DNA of 46,943 bases, taken from Leucobacter sp. 7(1) (GTDB taxonomy: Bacteria; Actinomycetota; Actinomycetes; Actinomycetales; Microbacteriaceae). Below, piece by piece: positions 22,954 through 32,130 of this stretch. Every line of letters begins with the position of its first letter. Position 1 is the first letter of the stretch. The stretch is taken from positions 1-46,943 of the forward strand of contig NZ_FUID01000100.1 in NCBI RefSeq assembly GCF_900163635.1, written 5' to 3'. Under the pieces are notes generated by a model that was not told the origin of the DNA, did no database searches, and saw nothing but the letters and a program-made list of their open reading frames with translations. A program made the position numbers and the translations under genes.

Positions 22954-24770
22954 CCGCCCCGCTCACCGAATCGCTCGATACGCGCGGCGGACGCCGTGGA
23001 TCGCTTGTCATACGTCTCCTCCGCCGCCCGGCCGGGGCGATCTCTCTGGGGGTTCTCGCCCTCATTGTGCTCGTCGGGGTCTTCGCGCCCTGGATTGCGC
23101 CCTACGACCCGAACCTTGTGGATCTCTCCCAGACGCGTGCGCTCCCGAGCGCCGAGCACTGGATGGGCGGAGACACGACCGGCCGTGACGTTGCCAGCCG
23201 CCTGATTTGGGGCACGCAAACCACCCTCTGGGGCGCACTTGTTGCGATCTGCACCGCGCTCGTACTCGGCGTTCCCTCGGGCCTCGCGGCCGGCTACTAC
23301 GGCGGCATGACCGATCGGATTTCGGCCTGGATCAGCGACGGTCTGCAGTCGATCCCGGGCATGGTGATCCTGCTGATTGTGGGGGCCAACACCGGCAACA
23401 ATTTCAATATCCTGATGGTGACCGTCGGTATTTTCATGGCCCCGGGATACTTCCGACTCACCCGCTCGACAGTGCTTTCCGTCCGCGGCGAGGCCTATGT
23501 CGATGCGGCCCGCGTCTCCGGCCTGTCGGATGCTCGCATCATGACACGGCACGTGATTAAACAGGTCACCGCCCCGATCGTGATTCAGTCGGCACTGACC
23601 GCTGGCATCGCAATGGGCATGCAGGCCGGGCTCCAGTTCCTCGGCATCGGCGGCGGCACCACCCCGGGGTGGGGGGCCGCGATGAACGAGGGCTTCAAGG
23701 TCATGCGAACCGATCCGCTCCTGCTGCTGTGGCCGTCGATTGCGCTCGGCATCACCATTGCCGCACTCGCGGTGCTCGGATCCACCCTCGCCGATGTCAT
23801 TCGGGTGAAACAGCCGACGCTCTCGCGTCGGGAGCGGAAGCGGATCGCGGCGGAGAATGCGGCGAAGCGACCCGTCGGAGCGACGACAACGACAACCGGG
23901 TCGATCTCCGTGGCCGCTGTGGACTCGGCCGTGCGGCTTGAGAACCTCCGCGTCAGGTACGAGACTCCGGATGGGGAGGTCGAGGTTGTGCACGGCATCA
24001 CCCTCGATGTTGCCCCCGGCGAGGTCCTCGGCATCGTGGGGGAGTCCGGGTCCGGCAAGTCCCAAACCGTGTTCTCCATGCTCGATTTGCTCCCCAAATC
24101 TGGCTACTACACCGCGGATGCGATCTGGATCGGCGGCGAGGACGTCACCACGCTGTCCCGACGCGACCGGGCACAACTCCTGGGCCATGAGATCGGCTAC
24201 ATCCCGCAGGAGCCGATGACAAACCTCGACCCGTCGTTCACTATCGGGTTCCAGCTGACCGAACCGCTCCGCGCCGTACACGGCATGAGTCGCGCCGAGG
24301 CGCGGGATCGCGCTCTCGCGATGCTCACGCGGGTCGGCATCGTCGACCCCGAGCGGGTCATGCGTGCCTACCCGCACGAGCTCTCCGGCGGCATGGCACA
24401 GCGCGTGCTGATCGCCGGGGCAATCTCCGGGAAACCCTCGGTGCTTGTCGCCGACGAGCCGACAACCGCGCTCGACGTCACCGTGCAGGCCGAGGTCCTC
24501 GAACTGCTCCGCGAATTGCAGCAGGAATACCAGATGGCGCTCGTCATCGTCACGCACAACTTCGGTGTCGTTGCCGACATCTGCGACCGCGTCGTGGTGA
24601 TGCGATCCGGATCCATCGTCGAAATTGATGATGTCGGCCCCATCTTCCGGAACGCCGAGCATCCCTACACCCGTGAGCTCATCGCTGCCTCCCTCGACGG
24701 GGCGCAGAGCCGCACGCAACTCGACGCGGCGGCCTCCTCCGCCCCGTCCGTTTCGGAAGGAACCCGATGA
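22950..24770 (+). CDS. Fused ABC permease (DppC-like) and ATPase (DppD-like)
   Basis: A 606-residue single chain. Residues about 15-290 form a DppC-type permease with the EAA loop EAYVDAARVSGLSDARIMTR (181-200). A charged, Thr-rich linker (290-325) leads to an ABC ATPase domain with Walker A GESGSGKS (364-371), signature LSGGM (478-482) and Walker B VLVADE (498-503). The family's C-terminal HPYTRELI segment is present. In most systems these are two proteins. No frameshift or internal start with a convincing ribosome site separates them, so I read a true fusion. It overlaps both neighbours by ATGA. Confidence 0.92.
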   Translation: MTAPLTESLDTRGGRRGSLVIRLLRRPAGAISLGVLALIVLVGVFAPWIAPYDPNLVDLSQTRALPSAEHWMGGDTTGRDVASRLIWGTQTTLWGALVAICTALVLGVPSGLAAGYYGGMTDRISAWISDGLQSIPGMVILLIVGANTGNNFNILMVTVGIFMAPGYFRLTRSTVLSVRGEAYVDAARVSGLSDARIMTRHVIKQVTAPIVIQSALTAGIAMGMQAGLQFLGIGGGTTPGWGAAMNEGFKVMRTDPLLLLWPSIALGITIAALAVLGSTLADVIRVKQPTLSRRERKRIAAENAAKRPVGATTTTTGSISVAAVDSAVRLENLRVRYETPDGEVEVVHGITLDVAPGEVLGIVGESGSGKSQTVFSMLDLLPKSGYYTADAIWIGGEDVTTLSRRDRAQLLGHEIGYIPQEPMTNLDPSFTIGFQLTEPLRAVHGMSRAEARDRALAMLTRVGIVDPERVMRAYPHELSGGMAQRVLIAGAISGKPSVLVADEPTTALDVTVQAEVLELLRELQQEYQMALVIVTHNFGVVADICDRVVVMRSGSIVEIDDVGPIFRNAEHPYTRELIAASLDGAQSRTQLDAAASSAPSVSEGTR

Positions 24771-25600
24771 CTGCGCACCGCCCCCTGCTGACCGCCGAAA
24801 ATGTTGTCGTCGAATACGGCTCCCGCCGCCGCCCCAACCGCGTGCTGCACGAGGTCTCCCTCGACGTCCGCGCGGGCGAGTGCGTGGGACTCGTCGGCGA
24901 GTCCGGATCCGGCAAATCCACGCTGGGGAAGGCGATCCTGGGCCTTGTCCCAGTCACGAGTGGCACGATCACCTTCGACGGTCAAGACATCACTCACCTG
25001 AAGCGGAAAGAACGCCGCGCGCTCGCCGCAGACATTCAAGTCGTGTTCCAGGATCCCTACGGATCACTGAACCCGATGCTCACGATCGGGGAGATCCTCA
25101 CGGAACCGCTCTCGACCGCGGGCGTCGGCAAGAGCGACGCTCGGCGCGCCGTGGGGGAGATGCTCGATCGCGTGAGCCTGCCCGCGAACGTGCTCGACCG
25201 GTACCCGAGCGAATTCTCGGGCGGGCAGCGGCAGCGTATCGCTATCGCCAGAGCGCTGGTACGCAAACCGCGCCTGATCATCTGTGACGAGCCGGTGAGC
25301 GCGCTCGACCTGACCACACAGGCGACGGTGCTTGAACTCCTGATCGAGTTGCAGCGGGACACGGGCGTGTCGTATCTCTTCGTGTCGCACGATTTAGGGG
25401 TGGTGCGCAGCATCTGTCACCGGGTTGCCGTGATGTATCGCGGCAACCTTGTGGAGGTGGGCGACAGCGAGGAAATCACGCGCGCACCCGAGCATCCGTA
25501 TAGTCAGCGGCTCCTTGCAGCCTCGCCTGTGGCGGACCCTGCGCGGCAGGCTGAGCGCCGTCAGGCGTGGCTCGAAATGCGCGAACAGCAGGCCAGCTAA
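24767..25600 (+). CDS. Peptide-type ABC transporter ATPase (DppF-like)
   Basis: A 277-residue cytoplasmic ATPase with Walker A GESGSGKS (44-51), Q-loop VVFQDPYGSLNP (92-103), signature FSGGQ (150-154), Walker B LIICDE (170-175) and switch VSHDLG. The C-terminal EHPYSQRLL marks the oligopeptide/dipeptide ATPase subgroup. It would pair with the ATPase half of the fusion encoded just upstream, with which it overlaps by 4 nt. It is the last gene of the transporter operon; the helicase begins 41 nt later. Confidence 0.92.
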   Translation: MTAHRPLLTAENVVVEYGSRRRPNRVLHEVSLDVRAGECVGLVGESGSGKSTLGKAILGLVPVTSGTITFDGQDITHLKRKERRALAADIQVVFQDPYGSLNPMLTIGEILTEPLSTAGVGKSDARRAVGEMLDRVSLPANVLDRYPSEFSGGQRQRIAIARALVRKPRLIICDEPVSALDLTTQATVLELLIELQRDTGVSYLFVSHDLGVVRSICHRVAVMYRGNLVEVGDSEEITRAPEHPYSQRLLAASPVADPARQAERRQAWLEMREQQAS

Positions 25601-25641
25601 CATATTGGGTCGTCGGATGGCCCGAGCCGGGGTAGAATAGT

Positions 25642-27858
25642 ATGATGACCTCTTCTGAGAACACCGAACCCACAGGCGAAGCCGAAACTCCGGCCGCTGT
25701 GGTCGGTGACACCGAACCCACTGACGTTGCCGATATCCCGGCCGCGGTGACCGGTGACACCGCAGCTCCCACCGACACCCAGGGTGAGCGCGCAAGCTTT
25801 GCCGATCTTGGCCTGCCCGCCGAAGTACTCCGCGCCGTGACCGGCCTGGGCTACGAGACCCCCTCCGCAATTCAGGCGGCCACGATCCCGACCCTTCTTG
25901 AGGGTCGCGACGTGGTCGGCCTGGCGCAGACCGGCACGGGCAAGACCGCCGCGTTTGCCCTTCCGATCCTGTCCCGCATCCAGCCCGGTGCTGGCGCACC
26001 GCAGGCGATCGTGCTTGCTCCCACCCGTGAGCTCGCGCTCCAGGTGTGCGAGGCGTTCGAAAGCTACGCCGCGCACCTGCCCGAGGTGCACCTGCTCCCC
26101 GTCTACGGCGGTCAGGCCTACGGCCAGCAGCTTTCCGCGCTGCGCCGTGGCGTGGACATCGTTGTCGGCACCCCCGGTCGCATCATGGACCACATGAAGC
26201 GCGGCTCCCTCGACCTCAGCCAGATCAAGTACCTGGTGCTTGACGAGGCCGATGAGATGCTCAAGATGGGCTTCGCTGAGGACGTTGAGACGATCCTTGC
26301 TGATACGCCAGAGGAGAAGCAGGTTGCCCTGTTCTCGGCGACAATGCCGGCGCAGATTCGCCGCATCTCGAAGCAGTACCTGCGCAATCCCGAAGAAATC
26401 AAGATCGCCGGGAAGACGCAGACGAGCTCGAGCATCACGCAGCGCTACATCGTCGTGTCCTACACGCAGAAGCTTGACGCGCTGACCCGCGTGCTTGAGG
26501 TTGAAGACTTCGACGGCCTGATCGTCTTCACGCGTACGCGCGGTGATTCTGAGCAGGTCGCGGAAAAGCTGCGCGCCCGTGGGTACTCGGCGGCCGCCAT
26601 TAATGGCGACATTCCGCAGAACCAGCGTGAGCGCACCGTGCAGTCGCTGAAGGACGGCAGCCTCGACATCCTCGTGGCGACCGACGTCGCGGCCCGTGGT
26701 CTCGACGTGGAGCGCATCAGCCACGTCATCAACTACGATCTGCCGATCGATACCGAGTCCTACGTGCACCGCATTGGCCGCACCGGCCGTGCAGGCCGCA
26801 CGGGCGACGCGATCAGCTTCGTTACGCCGCGCGAGCGCCGGCTGCTGACCGCGATCGAGAAGGCCACCAAGCAGCCCCTCACGCAGATGCCGCTGCCCGG
26901 AGTCGAAGAGGTCAACGCGACCCGTCTGTCCCGCTTCGATGACGCGATCACCACAGCGCTCGGCGAGACTGCGCGCGTTGACCGCTTCCGCGACATCATC
27001 GCGCACTACGTGCGTCACCACGACGTGCCCGAGACCGATGTCGCAGCGGCACTCGCCGTGGTGGCGCAGGGCGACACGCCGCTGCTGCTCACCGACGCCG
27101 ACGACCGCAAGTTCGAGCGCGATCGCAAGCAGGCGCGCGCCTTCCTCGAAGAGGATCCCCGTGCCGGGCGCGAGCGCCCCGCTCGTGAGGACCGTGGCCC
27201 GCGTGAGCGGCGCTCTGACCTCAAGATGTACCGCATCGAGGTCGGCCACCGGCAGAAGATCAACCCGGGCCAGATCATCGGCGCGATTGCGAACGAAGGC
27301 GGGCTGACCCGCGACGACTTCGGCCGCATCCAGGTGCGCGACGACTTCTCGCTCGTTGAGCTCCCCGCGTCCCTGCCCGCAAGCACCCTCGAGAAGCTCG
27401 GCGAGACCCGCATTAGCGGCAAGCTCATCGAACTGGCCGAGGACCGGGGCCCGGCCCCGCGCGGCAAGGGCTGGGAAGACCGCGGCTCGCGCGGCGGCGA
27501 TCGTGGCAGCGACCGCGGTGGCCGTGGTGGTTACGACCGTGGCGGCGACCGTGGTGGACGCGGCGGCTACGACCGCGGTGGCGACCGTGGTGGCTACGGC
27601 GGCGACCGTGGCGGCGACCGCGGCGGGCGCGGCGGCTACGGTAACGATCGCGGCGCTGACCGCGGTGGCTACGGCAACGACCGTGGCGGCGATCGCGGTG
27701 GCCGTGGCGGCTACGGCAACGACCGCGGCAACGACCGCGGTGGCTACGGCGGGGACCGCGGCGGGCGCGGCGGCTACGGCAACGACCGTGGTGACCGCGG
27801 CTATGGTCGCGACCAGGGCGATAACCGCGCCGACGGGAAGCGCAAGCCCCGCTGGTAA
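25642..27858 (+). CDS. deaD: DEAD-box RNA helicase with RGG-like tail
   Basis: A 738-residue ATP-dependent RNA helicase of the DeaD/CsdA group, acting in ribosome assembly, RNA decay and cold response. The acidic, Thr/Ala-rich N-terminus (1-50) includes an imperfect internal repeat ([19 protein letters not shown]). Motifs are Q-motif near 70-77, AQTGTGKT (94-101), PTREL (126-130), TPGR (176-179), DEAD (200-203), SAT (231-233) and [11 protein letters not shown] (about 373-383). A DbpA-type RNA-binding domain follows (about 524-600), then a 130-residue tail of RGG and [12 protein letters not shown] repeats (604-738) built from GC-rich near-tandem DNA. The tail should bind RNA and may drive condensate formation. 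The ribosome site is weak. Confidence 0.95.
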   Translation: MMTSSENTEPTGEAETPAAVVGDTEPTDVADIPAAVTGDTAAPTDTQGERASFADLGLPAEVLRAVTGLGYETPSAIQAATIPTLLEGRDVVGLAQTGTGKTAAFALPILSRIQPGAGAPQAIVLAPTRELALQVCEAFESYAAHLPEVHLLPVYGGQAYGQQLSALRRGVDIVVGTPGRIMDHMKRGSLDLSQIKYLVLDEADEMLKMGFAEDVETILADTPEEKQVALFSATMPAQIRRISKQYLRNPEEIKIAGKTQTSSSITQRYIVVSYTQKLDALTRVLEVEDFDGLIVFTRTRGDSEQVAEKLRARGYSAAAINGDIPQNQRERTVQSLKDGSLDILVATDVAARGLDVERISHVINYDLPIDTESYVHRIGRTGRAGRTGDAISFVTPRERRLLTAIEKATKQPLTQMPLPGVEEVNATRLSRFDDAITTALGETARVDRFRDIIAHYVRHHDVPETDVAAALAVVAQGDTPLLLTDADDRKFERDRKQARAFLEEDPRAGRERPAREDRGPRERRSDLKMYRIEVGHRQKINPGQIIGAIANEGGLTRDDFGRIQVRDDFSLVELPASLPASTLEKLGETRISGKLIELAEDRGPAPRGKGWEDRGSRGGDRGSDRGGRGGYDRGGDRGGRGGYDRGGDRGGYGGDRGGDRGGRGGYGNDRGADRGGYGNDRGGDRGGRGGYGNDRGNDRGGYGGDRGGRGGYGNDRGDRGYGRDQGDNRADGKRKPRW

Positions 27859-27892
27859 CCGGCCCGGCCCGGCCGAGCCGCGACCGCGACCT

Positions 27893-27968
27893 GACCCCTT
27901 AGTCACGAAACGACCCCGAAATCGCAGGATTTTCTGTGATTTCGGGGTCGTTTCGGCGTTAAGGGGTC
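27893..27968. terminator. Long two-stage hairpin between convergent helicase and AbiEi-like genes
   Basis: The inner stem is perfect over 18 bp: CGAAACGACCCCGAAATC (27906-27923) with GATTTCGGGGTCGTTTCG (27938-27955), loop 14 nt containing ATTTTCTG. After a 4-nt internal loop a 9-bp outer stem follows, GACCCCTTA (27893-27901) with TAAGGGGTC (27960-27968). The symmetric arms suit bidirectional termination. Confidence 0.75.
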
Positions 27969-27992
27969 GTTTGGTGAATGCGCGGGGCGGCG

Positions 27993-29072
27993 CTAGCGCA
28001 GGCGTCGGAGCAGGGTTGCCGTGGCGGGGTCGGTGCGCTCGGAGGGCGTGCCCGGGACCGGCACACCGAATGCGGCGAGGCGGGCACCGAGCGTCGCCGC
28101 GCTCATCACGTCGGCTGCACCCCAGCGCACTCCGCGGCGCCCGGTCGACCCGGTGATCCAGTCGTGTCGCCGTTTCTCCCGGACCACGACCTCCTCAGCG
28201 CTTCGGGCGCCGCGCAGCGCAGGGTCGGTGTACTTGTGCTTCCCGTCACACTCGCCGAAAAATGGCGCATCGATGAACCAGAAGTCGACGTAGTACGTGC
28301 CACCACGCTCCCCGCGGACCGCGAACTGGGGTTCAATATCGATCCCCAGTTGTGTGAGCCGCAGTCGGCTCACCGATTCCAACGGCGAATCTGCGCGGGG
28401 GTCGGCAAGCGCGGCCAATGCCCGCACGCGCCTGATCCCTGGCATACCCGCCGCATGGGTAATCCGTTTGCGAAACACGGCCTGCCAATTCCGCCAGCGT
28501 GCGATGTCGACGTGTGGGCCGACCCGGAATGTGCGTCTCAAATGCTGGTCTGCGCAGGCAAGGGCCACCTCAAAGGGCTCGGAGCGCGCGAGGTCGAATA
28601 GGGTGCGGTCGACCGAGGTGACTGGCACGCCGGCCACGGTACACCGGTCCGTGTCGGGAACCGTGCCCTGCCGATACCGAACAAAGGTGCTGCGTGCAGC
28701 TCGGAACCCGGGTGGCACCAGTTGCTCGGTGATGAGCTGCTCCTCGAGGGAGGGGAGCGGAGCACCGCCGCCGGTCGCACGCAGCCAGTCCGACCAGACG
28801 GGAAGATCGTGCGCCGTCGCTGCGGAACGGTGGCCGAACAGGATGCCAGACGGCGTCGCGTGGTGCGCAGCCCTCATGGCGGCAAGCTGCCGGGTCCGTG
28901 GCGACGCCGCCCGCAGCACCGCGGTTTCGGCGTACCAGCCCCGCCGAAGTCGGGTCAGTTCACCGCTCGCCGTCCGCTCTGCGATGATCCGCCCGGTCAG
29001 TCCGAGTTGAAGTAACTCGTGGGTGGTGTGCAGGAGCGTATCGACGCTCGGATCGCGCTGCTCGTCGGCCAT
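27993..29072 (-). CDS. AbiEi-like protein with nuclease-like C-terminal domain
   Basis: A 359-residue protein. Residues about 10-60 look like the winged-helix antitoxin domain of AbiEi (GLTGRIIAERTASGELTRLRRGWYA), continuing with a conserved middle part (GHRSAATAHDLPVW, VTSVDRTLFDLAR). The C-terminal third has SPLES (Glu232), YVDFWF (Asp263) and GECDGKHKY (Glu274, Lys278), the arrangement of PD-(D/E)xK or Vsr-like nucleases. This architecture is common in actinobacteria. No AbiEii toxin gene lies beside it, so it is an orphan and its role as an antitoxin is doubtful; a nuclease or DNA-binding function is possible. Confidence 0.75.
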   Translation of the reverse strand: MADEQRDPSVDTLLHTTHELLQLGLTGRIIAERTASGELTRLRRGWYAETAVLRAASPRTRQLAAMRAAHHATPSGILFGHRSAATAHDLPVWSDWLRATGGGAPLPSLEEQLITEQLVPPGFRAARSTFVRYRQGTVPDTDRCTVAGVPVTSVDRTLFDLARSEPFEVALACADQHLRRTFRVGPHVDIARWRNWQAVFRKRITHAAGMPGIRRVRALAALADPRADSPLESVSRLRLTQLGIDIEPQFAVRGERGGTYYVDFWFIDAPFFGECDGKHKYTDPALRGARSAEEVVVREKRRHDWITGSTGRRGVRWGAADVMSAATLGARLAAFGVPVPGTPSERTDPATATLLRRLR

Positions 29073-29160
29073 ACTTCGAGTATCGGTGACCCGGGTTCGC
29101 CGCAGGAGGCCGAGGGGCGATCTGTGGAGAAAACGTGTCGGCGACCCGAGGCTCGGCGAC

Positions 29161-30090
29161 TCAGCGCTCGGGGAGGATTGAGGTCACGAGGTCGAGGAAG
29201 GCACTGGCAGCGGGGGAGAGCGGGCCCGCCCGGTGCAGTACGAAGATCGGCCGCCGGATCCGAGGCGCCAGGGACAGCACCCGGAGTCCGGAGTGCCGGG
29301 CCTGTTCGCCTGAGGCGCGGGGCAGCACCGCGGCACCCGCGCCCGCGTGTACGAAGGCGAGCGCGGCTTCTCGGCGTTCGACCTCGATCACCGGATGCCA
29401 CGGGGTGCCGTCCGCGAGCGCCGCGGCTTCGGCGAGGTCGCGGATCAGTGTCCCGCGTTTGCCGGTAATCAGGCCCTCGCGCATGAGTTCGGCCAGCGTG
29501 ATGCTGCTGCGCGGCGAGGCGGGCGCTGCCGCACTCCCGGGGTCCCGTGCTGCGTCGAGCCGCTCGCCCGAGGCTGCGGGCAGCACCGCGACGAGTTCCT
29601 GCGTGTCGACCCGCGTGAACACGAGCTCTGCCTCGGTCGCATCGCCGACGGTGAGCCCAACCTCGGCGCGACCGGAGCGGATCATCTGGGTGACCTGCTC
29701 GGGTGTTTCCACCTGCTCGATCCGCACCTCGATACCGGGCCAGTGTTTGCCGAAGCGGCCGAGCCAAGGGGCGAGTGGGGAAGTGACCAGCCCCGGGAGT
29801 GAGACCACGTCCAGGCTGCCGCCGCGCAGTCCACGCACCGCGCGGACGCGCTCGGCGGCGATTGCGAAGTCGCTCACGATCTGTGCGGCGGGGAGCCGAA
29901 GGCTTTCGCCCGCGGACGTGAGCCGCACGCCGCGAGGCAGGCGGTGGAAGAGCGGTGTGCCCACGTTCTTCTCGAGCGCCTTGATTGTGTGGGAGAGCGC
30001 CGGTTGGGACATGTGCAGGTCCCGTGCAGCCTCGGCCATATTGCCGCGGTCGCAGACGGCGAGGAATACCTCCAGTTGGCGACGTTCCAT
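29161..30090 (-). CDS. LysR family transcriptional regulator
   Basis: A 309-residue regulator with an N-terminal helix-turn-helix (1-60; GNMAEAARDLHMSQPALSHTIKALE) and a periplasmic-binding-protein-like effector domain (about 90-300). AAGGGA precedes the ATG. It is divergently placed 136 nt from the seven-gene operon starting at 30227, the usual LysR arrangement with its target. A 25-bp dyad (30127-30151) in between is the likely binding site. The effector is probably the imported substrate or its keto acid. Confidence 0.9.
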   Translation of the reverse strand: MERRQLEVFLAVCDRGNMAEAARDLHMSQPALSHTIKALEKNVGTPLFHRLPRGVRLTSAGESLRLPAAQIVSDFAIAAERVRAVRGLRGGSLDVVSLPGLVTSPLAPWLGRFGKHWPGIEVRIEQVETPEQVTQMIRSGRAEVGLTVGDATEAELVFTRVDTQELVAVLPAASGERLDAARDPGSAAAPASPRSSITLAELMREGLITGKRGTLIRDLAEAAALADGTPWHPVIEVERREAALAFVHAGAGAAVLPRASGEQARHSGLRVLSLAPRIRRPIFVLHRAGPLSPAASAFLDLVTSILPER

Positions 30091-30126
30091 TTTTCCCTTT
30101 CAACGTACCGCGGGATCGCACGAGAG

Positions 30127-30151
30127 TTAACCAATTCTATAGTTTGGCTAA
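30127..30151. promoter_or_regulatory. Dyad in LysR/operon divergent promoter
   Basis: TTAACCAA (30127-30134) and TTGGCTAA (30144-30151) form an inverted repeat, 7 of 8 paired, with a 9-nt spacer containing CTATAG. The size and T/A ends suit a LysR-type box. The area is strikingly AT-rich against the surrounding genes. Confidence 0.55.
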
Positions 30152-30226
30152 AAATACTTGAAATTGTGTGAACTCGAATGCCCGCCCAAGATAGAAACAT
30201 CCGTTCAATGACGAGAAGGAGTGGGC

Positions 30227-31147
30227 GTGCACAGCAACGCTTTGGAGATCACCCTCACCGGGACGGGGACGCCGATCCCGGTCCCCGATCGCGCGGGGCC
30301 GGGGGTCTGTATCCGCACGCCGGACGCCACCGTGCAGATCGATACCGGACGTTCCACGGTGCTGCGCCTGGCCGAGGCCGGCGTGAATGTAGGTGATCTT
30401 ACTGTCGTGTGCTTGACCCACCATCACTCGGACCACACCACGGACCTCAGCGACGTGCTGATGTCCGCCTGGATCATGAACCCGGATCACGACATTGACC
30501 TCGTGACACCCACGGGCCTCGCCGCCGACTTCGCGCGCTCCGTACTCACCCCGCTGGAGGGAGACCTCGAGTTCCGCCGGATCCATCGCGGCGTCACCGA
30601 CATCGCCCGGCCCCGCGTGCGGGAGTTCACCCCCGAGCGGAAGGGCACCCGGGTGTGGGAGGACGGGGAGACGCGGATCGACGCGGTCGCCGTGCGCCAC
30701 GAGCCCGTCGAGCACGCCGTGGGATACCGCGTGAGCTGGGGTGAGCACGCCGTCGTCGTCTCCGGGGACACGCGCGCCTGCGCCGAGCTCGAGGAGCTCG
30801 CCCGCGGTGCCGACGTCCTGGTCCACGAGGTAGTCGCGCCGGATCGGGTGCCGCCCCATCGCACGCACACGATCGACTACCACGCCCTCCCGCACGAGGT
30901 CGGCGCGCTCGCTGAGCGGGCCGGGGTCGGCGTGCTCGTGCTCACCCACCTGTGGCCCGCGCCCCAGAACGAGGCCGATGTTGCGAGCCTGCTCGACGGC
31001 GTGCGGGCAGGCGGCTTCACTGGCGAGGTCGTGGTCGGCTGCGACCTCACCCGCGTCACGGTGCACGGGGATGCGCGTACCGTGACCGTTCCCACCCGCC
31101 CCGGCGTGCCGGGCCTGCATGCTCCCGCCGTCCCCGCCGTCGTGTAA
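30227..31147 (+). CDS. MBL-fold metal-dependent hydrolase
   Basis: A 306-residue metallo-beta-lactamase-fold protein close to the RNase Z-like branch. The dinuclear zinc motif is HHHSDH (65-70, HxHxDH), with further candidate ligands His158, Asp181 (SGDT) and His241. The GTG at 30227 is chosen since AAGGAG lies 5 nt before it; another GTG two codons upstream would overlap that site. No signal peptide is seen, so it acts in the cytoplasm. It is the first gene of the LysR-facing operon, 44 nt before the binding protein. In this context it may hydrolyse an ester, lactone, thioester or cyclic amide rather than RNA; that is inference. Confidence 0.85.
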   Translation: MHSNALEITLTGTGTPIPVPDRAGPGVCIRTPDATVQIDTGRSTVLRLAEAGVNVGDLTVVCLTHHHSDHTTDLSDVLMSAWIMNPDHDIDLVTPTGLAADFARSVLTPLEGDLEFRRIHRGVTDIARPRVREFTPERKGTRVWEDGETRIDAVAVRHEPVEHAVGYRVSWGEHAVVVSGDTRACAELEELARGADVLVHEVVAPDRVPPHRTHTIDYHALPHEVGALAERAGVGVLVLTHLWPAPQNEADVASLLDGVRAGGFTGEVVVGCDLTRVTVHGDARTVTVPTRPGVPGLHAPAVPAVV

Positions 31148-31191
31148 CCACGCCCGGCCTACCCACCTATTTCTCACCCGTGGAGGTTTCA

Positions 31192-32130
31192 ATGACGTAC
31201 CCCGCACCGCGCACTCGTGCGCTGTCTCGCACCCTCATCTTGGGGGCGACGGCCCTCGCGCTCACACTCACCGGCTGTAGCGCGCCCCAGCCGGAATCCG
31301 AGCCCGGAAGCGCTCAGACCGCACTGCCGGCCAACGCCGAGCTTCACGCTGCGCTGCCCGCCTCCGTGCAGGACTCCGGGGTGCTGCGCCTCGGTTCGCC
31401 CACCACCAACGCGCCCTACATCACGAAGCCCACGACGGACGTCGAGGGTCTGATCCCCGAGCTCGCCGCCGCGGTCGGTGACGTCCTCGGCGTCGAGGTC
31501 GAGTTCGTGGACACCCCGTTCCCCGGCCTCGTCCCCGCGCTGGGGGCGCAGCGCATCGACGCGATCTGGACGGTGATGAACGACACCGCTGAGCGCGAAG
31601 AAACGATGCAGATGGTCGACTGGATCAAAAGCGACTCCGGGTTCCTCGTGACCGCCGGCAACCCCGAGCAGCTGAACCGGATCGAGGACTTCTGCGGGCA
31701 CGCCGCGGGCACGCTGCGCGGCAGCGCACAGGCCGAGCTGCTCGAGACCACGAGCGCGGACTGCGTGGCCGCCGGCAAGCCGGCGATCGAGATCAAGCTG
31801 TACGAAGACATGGGGGCCGGGCAGACCCAGCTCCGCTCGGGGAACCTTGCCGGCTACTTCGGGGGCACGGTGCCGCTGCGGTACCTGGCATCCCAGGTCG
31901 ACGGGGGCACCGCCTTCGAAGTGATGGATCAGACCTATCTCGGTGGCGTGTTTGCCATCGCAGTCCCGCTCGAGGACACAGCGTTCGCGGACGCCCTCGT
32001 TGCGGCACTCGCCGAGGTCGAAGCCGCGGGTGCCTACGGCGAGATCCTCGACGCCTACGAGGCGGGTGCCGACGCGCTCTCGAGCGAAGAGTTCCAGGTG
32101 AACGGAGTTGGCGCGGGGGCATTCGGATGA
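31192..32130 (+). CDS. Polar amino acid ABC transporter substrate-binding lipoprotein
   Basis: A 312-residue family 3 solute-binding protein. The lipobox LTLTGC puts the lipid on Cys29. The mature part contains GLIPELAAAVGDVLGVEVEF, ALGAQRIDAIW and a cysteine pair (in EDFCGHAAG and ADCVAAGKP) that often forms a disulfide in this family. The ligand is expected to be an amino acid or close analogue. The ATG at 31192 has GGAGG nearby; longer in-frame reading back into the previous gene is not supported. It overlaps the permease gene by ATGA. Confidence 0.92.
   Translation: MTYPAPRTRALSRTLILGATALALTLTGCSAPQPESEPGSAQTALPANAELHAALPASVQDSGVLRLGSPTTNAPYITKPTTDVEGLIPELAAAVGDVLGVEVEFVDTPFPGLVPALGAQRIDAIWTVMNDTAEREETMQMVDWIKSDSGFLVTAGNPEQLNRIEDFCGHAAGTLRGSAQAELLETTSADCVAAGKPAIEIKLYEDMGAGQTQLRSGNLAGYFGGTVPLRYLASQVDGGTAFEVMDQTYLGGVFAIAVPLEDTAFADALVAALAEVEAAGAYGEILDAYEAGADALSSEEFQVNGVGAGAFG

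Noticed and set aside
22950-24770. Frameshift or assembly error joining permease and ATPase genes
   Set aside because: The reading frame and codon bias continue smoothly through the linker, and no stop or strong start remnant is visible there.
25597-27906. A 769-codon minus-strand open frame opposite the helicase gene
   Set aside because: It is the mirror of the helicase including its Gly/Arg tail (read as Ala/Val/Thr repeats) and lacks a ribosome site.
27993-29072. Complete type IV toxin-antitoxin system
   Set aside because: No AbiEii-like nucleotidyltransferase gene is adjacent; neighbours are the helicase and a LysR gene with its own target operon.
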